A DNA stretch of 64,000 nucleotides, taken from contig NZ_CP092969.1 in NCBI RefSeq assembly GCF_027571405.1, positions 1-64,000 on the forward strand, in the 5' to 3' direction. A program made the position numbers and the translations under genes. Numbering within the stretch: the first letter of the stretch is position 1; the number at the start of each line of letters is the position of its first letter. This DNA comes from Methylocystis parvus OBBP (GTDB lineage Bacteria > Pseudomonadota > Alphaproteobacteria > Rhizobiales > Beijerinckiaceae). Positions 1 through 8,711 of the stretch are shown here, piece after piece. The notes beneath the pieces were generated by a model. It was not told the DNA's origin. It was given only the letters and a program-made list of their open reading frames with translations, and searched no databases.

Positions 1-1212
1 ATGGCACACAAACCCGCCAGTCCCGTTTCGCAAGGGACAGAACTGAGGACGCTAATTCAGCAGCACGCTCAGAATCTGTCGGAGCAGTTGCAGGCGCATC
101 AGCGAAACAATTTTCCTCCTTCCGCGGAAAAAAGTATCCGCCTTTTTTCGCCCGCGGAAGCGGCAAAATTGATCGGAATTCACGAGGGCTATTTGCGGCA
201 GGTTGCGTCAGAGGGGCGGGGAATCGCCGCGACGGTGACGAACGGTAGGCGGTCTTACTCGGTGGAGGACATTCAGAACATCCGCCACGTTCTTGATCAG
301 AGCGCCCGAGGGGATCGTCGCTATCTACCTCATCGGGTTAATGGCGAGCATTTGCAGATTATCACTGTGATGAACTTCAAAGGGGGATCAGGGAAGACGA
401 CGACATCCGCGCATTTGTCGCAGTACTTGGCTCTGCATGGATACCGCGTCCTTGCGATTGATCTCGATCCGCAGGCTAGCCTGTCCGCTCTTTTCGGTTC
501 GCAGCCCGAGCTAGACGTAGGACCGAACGAGACACTTTACGGCGCGATTCGATACGACGAGCATCGTCGATCAATCAGCGAAGTTGTTAGAGGAACCTAC
601 ATTCCCAACCTGCATTTGATCCCTGCCCATCTCGAGTTGATGGAATTTGAGCACGAGACGCCGAGAGCGCTAATGCGGCGTGACCCCGGGGATTTAATGT
701 TTTTCGGACGCATCGCACAAGCAGTAGCTGAGGCCCAGAATTTGTACGACATTGTCGTCATCGATTGCCCTCCGCAGCTTGGTTATTTGACACTGTCAGC
801 GTTGAGTGCCGCAACTGCAGTTCTGATCACAATACACCCTCAGATGCTGGACGTGTTGTCGATGGCGCAATTCCTAACGATGACGGGGGACCTCTTGGAG
901 GTCGTCGCTGACGCGGGAGGGACAACCAATTACGACTGGATGAATTACCTCGTAACAAGGTTCGAACCTAGCGACGGCCCTCAAAACCAAATGGTCGCGT
1001 TCCTGAGGTCAATATTTGGGCAGCATGTGCTCATTCATCCAATGCTGAAAAGCACGGCGATTTCAGACGCATCGATCACGAACCAAACCCTGTATGAGGT
1101 TGAAAGACAGCAGTTTACACGATCGACTTATGATCGCGCCATCGAATCCATGAACCAGGTCAACGGAGAGATCGAAGGCTTGATCCGTCGAGCTTGGGGG
1201 AGAGCAGCATGA
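1..1212 (+). CDS. repA: RepA, ParA-type plasmid partition ATPase
   Basis: This is the first gene of a repABC operon. A deviant Walker A motif, KGGSGKTTT, sits at about residues 127-135 and is followed by the ParA features LAIDLDPQ and VVIDCPP. The long N-terminal extension (about 120 residues) with a MerR-like helix-turn-helix around residues 47-95 is typical of RepA of repABC plasmids rather than chromosomal ParA. RepA is known to act with RepB in segregation and to repress the operon. The window opens on the ATG, so the operon promoter, the RepA operator and any upstream parS site lie outside. The stop overlaps the repB start by 4 bases. Confidence 0.93.
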   Translation: MAHKPASPVSQGTELRTLIQQHAQNLSEQLQAHQRNNFPPSAEKSIRLFSPAEAAKLIGIHEGYLRQVASEGRGIAATVTNGRRSYSVEDIQNIRHVLDQSARGDRRYLPHRVNGEHLQIITVMNFKGGSGKTTTSAHLSQYLALHGYRVLAIDLDPQASLSALFGSQPELDVGPNETLYGAIRYDEHRRSISEVVRGTYIPNLHLIPAHLELMEFEHETPRALMRRDPGDLMFFGRIAQAVAEAQNLYDIVVIDCPPQLGYLTLSALSAATAVLITIHPQMLDVLSMAQFLTMTGDLLEVVADAGGTTNYDWMNYLVTRFEPSDGPQNQMVAFLRSIFGQHVLIHPMLKSTAISDASITNQTLYEVERQQFTRSTYDRAIESMNQVNGEIEGLIRRAWGRAA

Positions 1213-2276
1213 GCCGAAAAGCTCTTTTCGCCAATTTGACACCTGCTTCAGCTTCTGCAGCCGAGAGCGAAGCGACGGTCAAATCCGAAGATCGCACAGG
1301 GGACGACAAGTCCGTCGCTGACCCAATTAGAGCGGCGAGACTTAGGTCTCGGCCAATTCTCGGTGCTCCGGAGCTCATAAAGACAGCCGCCGCACCTGTC
1401 GGCGCGCTAGGGCAATCGCTCAGCGAATTCAAGGCTCAGTCCGAGCGCGCGTCCGCAATTGAGCGCCAGCTCGCCGAGGGACAGGCTGTCGTTGATCTTG
1501 ATCCAACTCTGATTGATCCGTCTTTTGTGAAGGATCGTATGCCAACGAGTAAGGAGGCGCACGCTCGATTAGTTGAAGCCATTCGAGAGCATGGGCAACA
1601 GGTGCCGATTCTAGTCCGCCCTCATCCGAATAACATCGGGCGGTACCAGGTTGCATATGGCCATCGCCGCCTTCGCGCTGCATTAGAGCTTCAGCGAACC
1701 GTTCGCGCCGTCGTCAAGGCTCTTTCCGACGACGAACTCGTCATCGCCCAAGGGCAGGAAAACAATGAGCGACAAGATTTGTCGTTCATCGAAAAGGCGA
1801 GATTCGCGCGCGGCTTGGAAGAGAGGGGATTCAAGCGCGATACGATTATGACCGCGCTTTCCGTGTACAAGAGCGATCTTTCGAACATGCTCTCAGTCAT
1901 TTCTCGAATTCCCGAGGACGTCGTCAACGCGATTGGACCCGCGCTTGGGATCGGACGACGAGGATGGATTGACCTCGCAGAGCGATTTTCCGACCCCTTC
2001 GTCGCAGAATCAGTAGCAGCCTTGATTTTGGCACCGGACTTCCTCGCCCTCGAAAGCGATCAGCGGTTTAGGCGGGCGCACGCTGTGGCGAGACCGAGCC
2101 TTGAACGGCCTCGGTTTGAAAACTGGACGACGGCTGAGGGCACAAAATTCGCCAAAATTGTGCAGAACGCCGAAAAGATTTCGGTGACGATCGACCGTCG
2201 AGTTGTCCCTGAATTTGGAGATTTCATCCTCGAGCGATTGCAGTCGCTTTACGAGGAGTTCAAATCCCGTCGATGA
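1209..2276 (+). CDS. repB: RepB, ParB-type centromere-binding partition protein
   Basis: The start ATG overlaps the repA stop (ATGA). It is preceded by the strong ribosome site GGGGGAGAG at about 1195-1203, which favours this start over an in-frame one at 1194. The N-terminus MSRKALFANL is a hallmark of RepB. A ParB/Srx-like core follows, with LVEAIREHGQQVPILVRPH and the arginine patch GHRRLRAA, then NNERQDLSFIEKARFA and a helix-turn-helix. RepB binds parS and works with RepA in plasmid segregation. The length of about 355 residues is normal for the family. Confidence 0.92.
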   Translation: MSRKALFANLTPASASAAESEATVKSEDRTGDDKSVADPIRAARLRSRPILGAPELIKTAAAPVGALGQSLSEFKAQSERASAIERQLAEGQAVVDLDPTLIDPSFVKDRMPTSKEAHARLVEAIREHGQQVPILVRPHPNNIGRYQVAYGHRRLRAALELQRTVRAVVKALSDDELVIAQGQENNERQDLSFIEKARFARGLEERGFKRDTIMTALSVYKSDLSNMLSVISRIPEDVVNAIGPALGIGRRGWIDLAERFSDPFVAESVAALILAPDFLALESDQRFRRAHAVARPSLERPRFENWTTAEGTKFAKIVQNAEKISVTIDRRVVPEFGDFILERLQSLYEEFKSRR

Positions 2277-2327
2277 CGGCGAGCGTTTCGCGTGGCGTCA
2301 AAAAGTACCAACGCAGGAGAAACCGAC

Positions 2328-2379
2328 AAAAGAAAAAGGCCCCCGAAACATCGCCCCGGAAGCCCTTCTCGTAGTTAGC
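2328..2379 (-). ncRNA. repABC counter-transcribed RNA (ctRNA/incA)
   Basis: The repB-repC gap holds a short antisense transcription unit, as in known repABC operons where ctRNA limits RepC synthesis and sets incompatibility. On the minus strand an 8-bp stem, GGCTTCCG/CGGGGGCC with two G-U pairs and an 11-base loop (2338-2364), is followed by TTTTTCTTTT. That is a convincing intrinsic terminator. With the promoter at 2386-2414 the predicted RNA is about 50 nucleotides. The 5' end is inferred, not measured. Confidence 0.75.
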
Positions 2380-2385
2380 ACCTAG

Positions 2386-2414
2386 AGAATCACACTTCCG
2401 CGAATTGCTGTCAA
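2386..2414 (-). promoter_or_regulatory. Promoter of the ctRNA
   Basis: Read on the minus strand there is a perfect -35 TTGACA (2409-2414), a 17-base spacer and a -10-like GATTCT (2386-2391). Initiation near 2379 would produce the short antisense RNA ending at the terminator at about 2330. Confidence 0.65.
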
Positions 2415-2469
2415 GAGTCGGCGCCATTTCGGTGAGCAGATTTCTTTTGCCTGAACGAGGCAAAAGGTC

Positions 2470-3801
2470 ATGCAAAGACAAGCAACGACGCCCTTTGGGC
2501 GGCGATCGCTCTCGCTTGCCATGGTGGCGAGCCAGGCGGCGACGAAAGAATTCACGTCTCGCCCAGACGCGTCAGAAACCGTCGTCCATAAATGGCGACT
2601 GTTTCGGGCGCTGACGGAGGCAAAAGCACCGCTTGGCGTCACCGACCGGGCGCTATCGGTTTTGCATGCGCTGCTGAGCTTTCATCAGGAGACGGCGCTG
2701 ACGCTCCCCGACAAGAACGCGGGGGCCTCGGAAATTGAGGTGGCCTCCGGGATCGTCGTCTTTCCGTCGAACAAGGAGCTGTCGATCCGCGCCCACGGCA
2801 TGGCGCCAGCGACGCTACGCCGGCATATCGCCATGCTGGTCGAGGCCGGGCTGATCATCCGGCGCGACTCGCCCAATGGCAAACGTTTCGCGCGGCGAGG
2901 GCAGGGGGGCGAGATCGCGGACGCCTTTGGCTTCGATCTCACCCCACTTGTCGCCCGTGCCGCCGAAATCGAGAATCTCGCCGAGGAGATCCGCGCCGAA
3001 AACCGCACCATGGCGCTGCTGCGCGAAAAAATCACTCTGGCGCGGCGGGATATCGCCAAGATGATCGAGACAGCCATGGAAGCGGGCATTCCGGGCGATT
3101 GGGAGGCTCGTCACGGCGACTACCAAGCGCTCGCCAGGCGTCTGTCCCGCAAGATGCCGCGGGCAGATCTGGAGGCCTTGGCGACGGAACTTGGCGCTCT
3201 TGCGACCCAGATCAACAGTGTGCTGGAAACTCACGTAAAACGCCAAAATATGACTGCCAATGAGTCTCAGCCTGAGCGGCACATACAGAATCAAACCACA
3301 AACATTTCTGATCTTGAACCTAGCCTTCGAGAAGGCAGGGGCGCAGCGTCCGGATTGAACAACGGAGGTTTGGGGGCTCCATCAGCGCCAGAGCCTGAAA
3401 TCAATGCAAACGAACCCTCCAGATCGGAGGTCAAACCGCAACCGACGCGAAGCTATCCACTCGGGATGGTCCTCGACGCCTGCCCAGATATCCTGGACTT
3501 TGCGCCAAGTGGGATTTCTTCCTGGCGGGATCTCATCACGACGGCGGGGACAGTGCGATCCGCTTTGGGCGTTTCGCCCGACGCCTGGTCGCAGGCGCTC
3601 GAGGTCTTGGGTGAGCACGACGCCGCGGTGGTCATCGCCGCAATTCTGCAGCGCGGGGAAGAAATCAAATCCGCGGGCGGTTATCTGCGCGTTCTGACCG
3701 CGAAAGCGAGGGCAGGGGAGTTTTCGCTGGGGCCTGTGCTTATGGCGCTGCTGCGCGGTAAGGCCACGAAAGCAGCGCGCGAGCGAAAGCGGGCTGGATG
3801 A
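2470..3801 (+). CDS. repC: RepC, replication initiator of the repABC plasmid
   Basis: The 443-residue protein carries the RepC winged-helix region (VTDRALSVLHALLSFH, then SNKELSIRAHGMAPATLRRHIAMLVEAGLIIRRDSPNGKRFARR). The conserved C-terminal block SYPLGMVLDACPDILDFAPSGISSWRDLI follows a variable linker at about residues 250-330. RepC initiates replication at an origin usually lying inside its own gene. The locally AT-richer linker DNA around 3230-3330 is the natural candidate, though I see no repeats that prove it. The start is the ATG after AAAGG. Expression is probably controlled by the upstream ctRNA. Confidence 0.93.
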   Translation: MQRQATTPFGRRSLSLAMVASQAATKEFTSRPDASETVVHKWRLFRALTEAKAPLGVTDRALSVLHALLSFHQETALTLPDKNAGASEIEVASGIVVFPSNKELSIRAHGMAPATLRRHIAMLVEAGLIIRRDSPNGKRFARRGQGGEIADAFGFDLTPLVARAAEIENLAEEIRAENRTMALLREKITLARRDIAKMIETAMEAGIPGDWEARHGDYQALARRLSRKMPRADLEALATELGALATQINSVLETHVKRQNMTANESQPERHIQNQTTNISDLEPSLREGRGAASGLNNGGLGAPSAPEPEINANEPSRSEVKPQPTRSYPLGMVLDACPDILDFAPSGISSWRDLITTAGTVRSALGVSPDAWSQALEVLGEHDAAVVIAAILQRGEEIKSAGGYLRVLTAKARAGEFSLGPVLMALLRGKATKAARERKRAG

Positions 3802-3851
3802 TGCTCTTCACGTCGGATTCGAGGCAATGATTGACCTGGGCGCGCGAGCTG

Positions 3852-4118
3852 TCATAGGGCGATGTAGCCGCGACGCTCCTTCAAGCGGCGCTGCCGGGCA
3901 AGAGCCTCGACAGCTTGCGAAATGTCGTCAAAGGCGGCCATGCGCCGCCGGCCCGCCCGGCCGATCCGTCCCCATTCCGCCACTAAACACCAACGCCCGA
4001 AAAGATCGGGCGCGACATCGAGGCGATAGAACCGGTGCATGTTCTTGGCCGGGTCGACGCGATGCAGGATGATGGCGTGCACGAGTGCGAGTCTGAGTCC
4101 TTGCAGGACATCGGTCAA
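3852..4118 (-). CDS. WGR-domain protein
   Basis: The 88-residue protein is almost entirely a WGR domain: HRVDPAKNMHRFYRLDV, DLFGRWCLVAEWGRIGRAGR, then a basic helix ending KERRGY. WGR domains are nucleic-acid-associated modules also found in poly(ADP-ribose) polymerases. Small stand-alone versions are common on alphaproteobacterial plasmids and have no firm function. The gene lies tail-to-tail with repC. The true start could be a few codons inside the first methionine. Confidence 0.7.
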   Translation of the reverse strand: MTDVLQGLRLALVHAIILHRVDPAKNMHRFYRLDVAPDLFGRWCLVAEWGRIGRAGRRRMAAFDDISQAVEALARQRRLKERRGYIAL

Positions 4119-4224
4119 GGCAAGGTGATGCCGCTGCGCGCTCGAAGTGCGCTGGCGGATCTCCCTACTCAGTTTGCGCGCTTCGGAGCCTTCCTCCTAT
4201 CCTGCCGCAAGGGGGACTGACGAA

Positions 4225-4535
4225 ATGAAATCAACAGATCATAGCCAAGCGCCGACCTGCGGGCGGCTGTCTATGACGCCTGCGCCGGCTTGGCGCGGCG
4301 CGAGGCTGCTGATCTTGTCGACCTCGTGTTGGCGGAGATCGCTGAAACGCTAGTGAGCGGCGAAGCCGTCAAACTGCGCGGCTTTGGCGCGTTCAACGTG
4401 CGCTGCAAGCGCCCGCGGGTCGGCCGCAACCCAAAGACGAAGACGCCCGCGCCGATCGTCGCGCGCCGCGTTCTGACCTTCAAAGCGGCGCCTGGCTTGA
4501 TCGCCCTGCTCAATCAGCCACCGGCTGAATTCTAG
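4225..4535 (+). pseudogene. IHF/HU-family DNA-bending protein, frameshifted
   Basis: The ATG at 4225 follows a GGGGGA ribosome site and encodes MKSTDHSQAP. The typical IHF-alpha N-terminus (DLRAAVYDACAGLARREAADLVD) is then encoded in another frame from about 4253, with an in-frame stop just before it. One extra base around 4245-4255 explains this. From 4290 (TTG) the body is intact, with VKLRGFGAFNV and GRNPKTKTP, the DNA-inserting beta arm. It is either a pseudogene, a sequencing error, or an N-terminally short protein started at TTG. An intact version would bend DNA, for example at the integrase site about 1.2 kb away. Confidence 0.6.
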
Positions 4536-4574
4536 ATGGCGGACGCCTGCAATCCCTGTCTGACAGGTGCGGTT

Positions 4575-5618
4575 TCATAGCCCCGCCGCCTTGGTGAGGT
4601 TGACCCTGAAGCGGTCGCGCTTTCTTTGATAGCGGCGGGTCATTTCGGGGGAGGCGTGGCCGAGGTGCCTTTGCACATGGCCTTCCTCGATCTGCGCCGA
4701 GGAGGCGAGACCGGCGCGCAGAGAGTGACCGGAGAAGGCGCGGCGGCGCTCGCCTTCTGGGAGATCGCCGCGCAGGCCCGCGGCCAGCGCCGTTTTCTGG
4801 ACGAGGCGGGCGACATGCTTGTCGGAGAGGCGCTCGGGCGAGACGCCGCCATTCTTGCGGGCGATAGGTCGGAACACCGGTCCACGATTGATCCGACCGA
4901 GGCTGAGCCAGGTCTCGAGCATGGCGACGGGGCAGGTGAGAGGGGAGGAACCACGGCCGATCTCGACCTCGCGCCAGCCGGTCTTGCCATTGAGGGTCAA
5001 AAGCAGGCCGCCGCCGTTTTGGTCGGCACCGACGATCTCGATCCAACCGGTTCCGTCGTCCGTCTGCTCCGGGCCGCAATCGAGACCGACAATCTCGGAG
5101 CGGCGCAGGCCGCCGGCGAAGCCGATGGCGAGGATCGCCTTGTCGCGCAAGCCGCGCAGGTCATTGTCGAGGACCGCCAGCATGGCCAGCAGCTCGTCGG
5201 CAAAGATCGCCTCCTTCTGGGCGGGTGGGCGGCCATGGGCGCGGCGGATGCCAGCCAGCACCGTGGCGATATGGGGATCTCCCGTGTCGAGCGGGTTGCC
5301 GAGCTGGCGATAGCGCCAGCAGATCCCTGAGAGCCGGCGCTCAAGCGAAGAAACAGACAACGGCGGCCGGCCGGGCGCGCCTTGGGCGCACGCGGCGAGA
5401 TAGAGGCCGACGGTCTGCGGATCCGGGGGCAGGGGATCGAGGCCCTGCCGGCGCAGCCAGGAGGCGAAATGCCGCCAGTCGGCGTCGTACGCGCGCTGGG
5501 TGTTCTCCGCGCGGGCGGCGCGGGCGTAGTCGCGCGCCTTTTCGGAAAGCGCGGCGAGATGGGGGGACGGCCGTTCCGCCAGTTGGCCGCCACGATCATT
5601 GTCTTCCGGATCGGCCAT
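4575..5618 (-). CDS. Tyrosine site-specific recombinase
   Basis: The 347-residue protein has an N-terminal SAM-like core-binding region (about 30-130) and a catalytic domain with all expected residues. These are R172 in GGLRRSE, H298-x-x-R301 in GHSLRAG, H321 in HLGH and nucleophile Y330 in TRRYQRKR. It belongs to the XerC/D-like recombinases. It is transcribed away from DUF1403. The shared upstream region contains a 29-bp palindrome (5744-5772) whose geometry matches a crossover site. Likely roles are multimer resolution or integration of the plasmid. Confidence 0.88.
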   Translation of the reverse strand: MADPEDNDRGGQLAERPSPHLAALSEKARDYARAARAENTQRAYDADWRHFASWLRRQGLDPLPPDPQTVGLYLAACAQGAPGRPPLSVSSLERRLSGICWRYRQLGNPLDTGDPHIATVLAGIRRAHGRPPAQKEAIFADELLAMLAVLDNDLRGLRDKAILAIGFAGGLRRSEIVGLDCGPEQTDDGTGWIEIVGADQNGGGLLLTLNGKTGWREVEIGRGSSPLTCPVAMLETWLSLGRINRGPVFRPIARKNGGVSPERLSDKHVARLVQKTALAAGLRGDLPEGERRRAFSGHSLRAGLASSAQIEEGHVQRHLGHASPEMTRRYQRKRDRFRVNLTKAAGL

Positions 5619-5743
5619 TTCGTTCTCGTTTTGGCGCTCGGTCCATGGGTTCGCGCAGTTCGGACAGAAAAATCCGACGCCTCGGCGGGCTTGGAAGGGT
5701 CCGAAAGAGGGCTTCCAACCCGGAAACCCAAGGGCTTCGAATC

Positions 5744-5772
5744 ATGTCCGATAAGCGCACATTATCGGACAT
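5744..5772. other. Candidate crossover site of the tyrosine recombinase
   Basis: Perfect 11-bp inverted arms ATGTCCGATAA (5744-5754) and TTATCGGACAT (5762-5772) flank a 7-base spacer, GCGCACA. This resembles the arm-spacer-arm core sites of XerCD (11-6-11) and Cre (13-8-13). It lies 126 bp upstream of the integrase start and 43 bp before DUF1403. It could instead be an operator for either gene. Confidence 0.55.
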
Positions 5773-5814
5773 ATTTAGAGCAAGACAAGGCCGGCGGATT
5801 TGGTTCGAAATTAG

Positions 5815-6918
5815 GTGACAAAGCGCCGTTTCGACCGCATGCTCTCCGTCATGTTCGATCTCGATTCGGTCCCCGACCGCGCGCCCGAAAGCCCTCCGGT
5901 TTCACCCCGGAGGCCGCGCCGCGCGCGCAAGCCGGCGCTCTCGACGGGCGCCAAAAACCCTGGCGAAATAGGCCTTTTTCCAGATTGGGGGCGCCTTCCC
6001 GACGCCGACGGTGGCAGGAGCGACGCCGCCTTCCACGCCGGCGCCGGCCTCGCGCTGTTCGACCGTCTCTTGCGCGCGGGCGAAGACGGCGCCGAACCCG
6101 CCTACGCCGGCGCCTTGCGGCGGCGCCTCGCGCTCCGGGCCGCGGCGAGTTGCGCCCGTCTCGCCCGGCTGCGTGAGGACGAGAGCGCGTTGCGCGACGC
6201 CGAGCATCTCGCGCCGCCCCATGCGCCGCCGTCGCCAGCGGGGCGTCTGCACCGGCTGTTTCGGCGCTTCGGCGAGCAGCCCGTGCGACTTGACCGCGCG
6301 ACGCTCGCCGTCGCTGCGGAGCTGCTTTTGCTGCGCCTCGACGAACCCGCGTTGGTGCGCCTCGTCGAGGCGTTGCAGCGCCGCGCATCGAAGCCCAGGA
6401 CGCCCCTCCTCGCCGTGGTAGAGGCCAGCCGCGCGGCGATGTCGGCCGTTACAAACTCCGCGCCCGTCGACGCCGACATCGTCGCGTTTTGGCTCGCCGA
6501 CGCGACGCTGGCGCAAGAGCTCGGCTGGGCCTCGCCAGTTCCGCTTTTCGCGACGGCGATCCATCATCCGGCGCTGCGCATCGGCCCTAACGGCCGGCGT
6601 TCGCGCCCTGGCGATCCCGAGTGGGGCGAGGCGAACGCGCGCGCCCTCGCGCTCGCCTGCCATGATGCCTACGCGCTCGGCGCAGATCTGGCGCGGCGGG
6701 CGGACAGGCTCCAGCAGGCGGCGCCGAAGCTGCGCGCGAAAGGCGCGGCGCGCGTCGTCGCCATGTTGCTCGAAGATGATTGCGTCACGCCGGCGCGCGC
6801 CGCGAAAGAATCGGGTCTCTCCGACCGCGCCGCGCGGCGCCTGTTCGATCGCCTGATCGAGCTCGGCACCGTACGCGAACTCTCCGGACGCGCCAATTTT
6901 CGGCTCTACGGGCTCTGA
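5815..6918 (+). CDS. DUF1403 family protein
   Basis: The protein of up to 367 residues matches DUF1403, a family found beside integrase and ScpB genes on alphaproteobacterial plasmids and without known function. After a basic, low-complexity N-terminus come alpha-helical segments and a C-terminal winged-helix-like segment (about 315-367: DDCVTPARAAKESGLSDRAA, then LFDRLIELGTVRELSGR). That suggests DNA binding. The GTG start has little ribosome-site support, and an ATG at 5839 is an alternative. It is probably co-transcribed with the next gene, 27 bp downstream. Confidence 0.75.
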   Translation: MTKRRFDRMLSVMFDLDSVPDRAPESPPVSPRRPRRARKPALSTGAKNPGEIGLFPDWGRLPDADGGRSDAAFHAGAGLALFDRLLRAGEDGAEPAYAGALRRRLALRAAASCARLARLREDESALRDAEHLAPPHAPPSPAGRLHRLFRRFGEQPVRLDRATLAVAAELLLLRLDEPALVRLVEALQRRASKPRTPLLAVVEASRAAMSAVTNSAPVDADIVAFWLADATLAQELGWASPVPLFATAIHHPALRIGPNGRRSRPGDPEWGEANARALALACHDAYALGADLARRADRLQQAAPKLRAKGAARVVAMLLEDDCVTPARAAKESGLSDRAARRLFDRLIELGTVRELSGRANFRLYGL

Positions 6919-6945
6919 CCTCGAAAGCGCCAAGGCGAGAAAATC

Positions 6946-7635
6946 ATGGGACGCCCCAAAAGAAACGACGCCGACGCATTCTTCGACAGCGATCTCGCGG
7001 ACCTTCCTGTCGCCGCGCGGTGGCGCGAATGGATGCTGCGGATCGAAGCGGCGATCTTCGCCGCGACAAGCCCAGTCCCGCGTGAAACGCTTGCGCGGAT
7101 CGTCGGCGATGACGCGCGTCTCGACGACCTCATCGCCGATCTGCAGGCCGAGTTGCGCGCGCGCCCCTACGAGCTCGCTTTCGTCGCCGGCGGCTATCAA
7201 CTGCGCACGCGGCCGCGTTTCGCGTCGGCCATCCGACTCGCGCATGGCGACAGGATCGAAGACGCCGGCCCGCCGGCGCTAACCCGAACCGAGATGCTGG
7301 CGCTCGCCGGAATCGCCTATCTGCAACCCGCGACCCGCGCCGCGCTCTCCCGCCACGCCGGCCGTGAGATCAGCCGCGATGTGCTCGGCGCCCTTAAACG
7401 CCACGGCCTCATCGCCGCGGCGCTGCGCGCGCCCGAACCCGGCGCGCCGCTCGCCTGGGTGACCACGGGGCGGTTTCTGGAGGCGTTCGGCCTCGCCTCT
7501 CTGCGCGAGCTCCCCGATCTCGAGCGGTTGCAGGACGAGGGGTTTGACCCCAGCAACGAAAGCAGGCTCGATCGACTTTGGCCGATGGTCGACGCCGACA
7601 ATGAGGGGGAAGACGGCGGCTCATTCGAAGAGTGA
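6946..7635 (+). CDS. ScpB-like segregation and condensation protein
   Basis: The 229-residue protein has tandem winged-helix domains of ScpB type, with MLRIEAAIFAATSPVPRETLARIVG, then PYELAFVAGGYQLRTRP and LTRTEMLALAGIAYLQPATRAAL. ScpB normally binds ScpA and SMC in the condensin complex, but no scpA or smc is present in the window. Its operon partner is DUF1403, so it may serve plasmid segregation in a plasmid-specific complex. A partial copy of its 3' half occurs at 9122-9469. Confidence 0.8.
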   Translation: MGRPKRNDADAFFDSDLADLPVAARWREWMLRIEAAIFAATSPVPRETLARIVGDDARLDDLIADLQAELRARPYELAFVAGGYQLRTRPRFASAIRLAHGDRIEDAGPPALTRTEMLALAGIAYLQPATRAALSRHAGREISRDVLGALKRHGLIAAALRAPEPGAPLAWVTTGRFLEAFGLASLRELPDLERLQDEGFDPSNESRLDRLWPMVDADNEGEDGGSFEE

Positions 7636-7781
7636 TAGATCAAGAGCGGCGGTGTCGTGGCGGGCGAATCCGGTCTTCCTTTCCAAGGCGATGGTCCGCC
7701 GCTAAGGTCTTACATAGAGATCGCGTCGGGCGGGCGGCCGACTTGGCCCCACGCAGCGGCGACCCACAAAAGATCATCGTC

Positions 7782-8711
7782 ATGGCGTCCCTTGGCGAAT
7801 ACATGCTCTCGGTTCAGGCGTCCGTCCTATGGATCGCTGCTTTGTGCGGCGTGCTGATTTTCCATTGTGTTCATTTGGCGCGGGGATGCGCAGAGTGTCG
7901 CGCGCTGCATGGCGTTCACCTCGTGATGTTGGTTGGCATGCTTTACATGTATGCCGCCATGGCTTTTGACCTCGTCGCGGCGCCGCGCAGCCTTTGGGTG
8001 ACGCTCTATGTCGCGTCCTCGGCGGGCGTCCTCGCGTGGCTCGCCACACGGCATTTTCGCGGCGACTCGGTGGAGGGCGTTTGGGTTCTCGCCTTGGCGC
8101 AGCAAATCGCCATGATTTACATGTGGGCGCCCATGACGGATTGGGCGCCGGCGATCTCTTACGGCTTCGCCCTATACTTTGCGCTTGAGACCTTTGGTTG
8201 GGGACTCAAGGCGGCGGCCCGAGGCGCACGCAGCGCGCTCCATCCCGCGACAGCCGGCCCCGCCCCTGCGGCCCTCCTGCCGAATTCCTTTTTCGACGAC
8301 ATGTGCATGACCATCATGGCGGCGTCGATGGCCTATATGTTTCTGGGCATGCAACTCATGATGTCGCCGCCGCGAAGCGCTCCGGAGCGGGATTCAGCTG
8401 TGACGTCGGGCCCCGTTGCGCCGCCCGAGGAAAGGGCGGGAGAGCCGGTTGCGTCGGCGCAAGGCCCCAACCCTCACCGCGCAAATCCCCCCCCAAGCAG
8501 TTCGCCCGAGAGCGGGCGCGACGTTCGTAGCTATGTCGTCAGGCCGGGCGACACGCTCACCGGGATCTCCGCCCGCTTCTATGGAGACGCGCGGCTCTGG
8601 CGACGCATCGTGGCGGCCAATCCAGGCCTCACCTCGCGCCGCCTGCCGATTGGTCACACGATCATTTTGCCGGAGCCCGACCGTCCCGCTAAGCTCAACA
8701 CCCCGCGCTGA
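7782..8711 (+). CDS. Six-helix membrane protein with C-terminal LysM domain
   Basis: I place the start at the ATG at 7782, because the upstream in-frame extension is basic and unlike protein. About six transmembrane helices span residues 1-200. They are strikingly rich in Met, His and Cys, for example HCVHLARGC, HLVMLVGMLYMYAAM, IAMIYMWAPM and DDMCMTIMAASMAYMFLGMQLMM. A Pro-rich periplasmic linker leads to a LysM domain (about 257-305: SYVVRPGDTLTGISARFYGDARLWRRI), which binds peptidoglycan. The helices recall DUF5134-type proteins. A metal (copper?) role is only inference from residue content. The 146 bases before it hold no other gene. Confidence 0.65.
   Translation: MASLGEYMLSVQASVLWIAALCGVLIFHCVHLARGCAECRALHGVHLVMLVGMLYMYAAMAFDLVAAPRSLWVTLYVASSAGVLAWLATRHFRGDSVEGVWVLALAQQIAMIYMWAPMTDWAPAISYGFALYFALETFGWGLKAAARGARSALHPATAGPAPAALLPNSFFDDMCMTIMAASMAYMFLGMQLMMSPPRSAPERDSAVTSGPVAPPEERAGEPVASAQGPNPHRANPPPSSSPESGRDVRSYVVRPGDTLTGISARFYGDARLWRRIVAANPGLTSRRLPIGHTIILPEPDRPAKLNTPR

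Noticed and set aside
5902..7245. 447-codon minus-strand frame across DUF1403 and scpB
   Set aside because: It spans two real genes on the other strand and has random Arg-rich composition.
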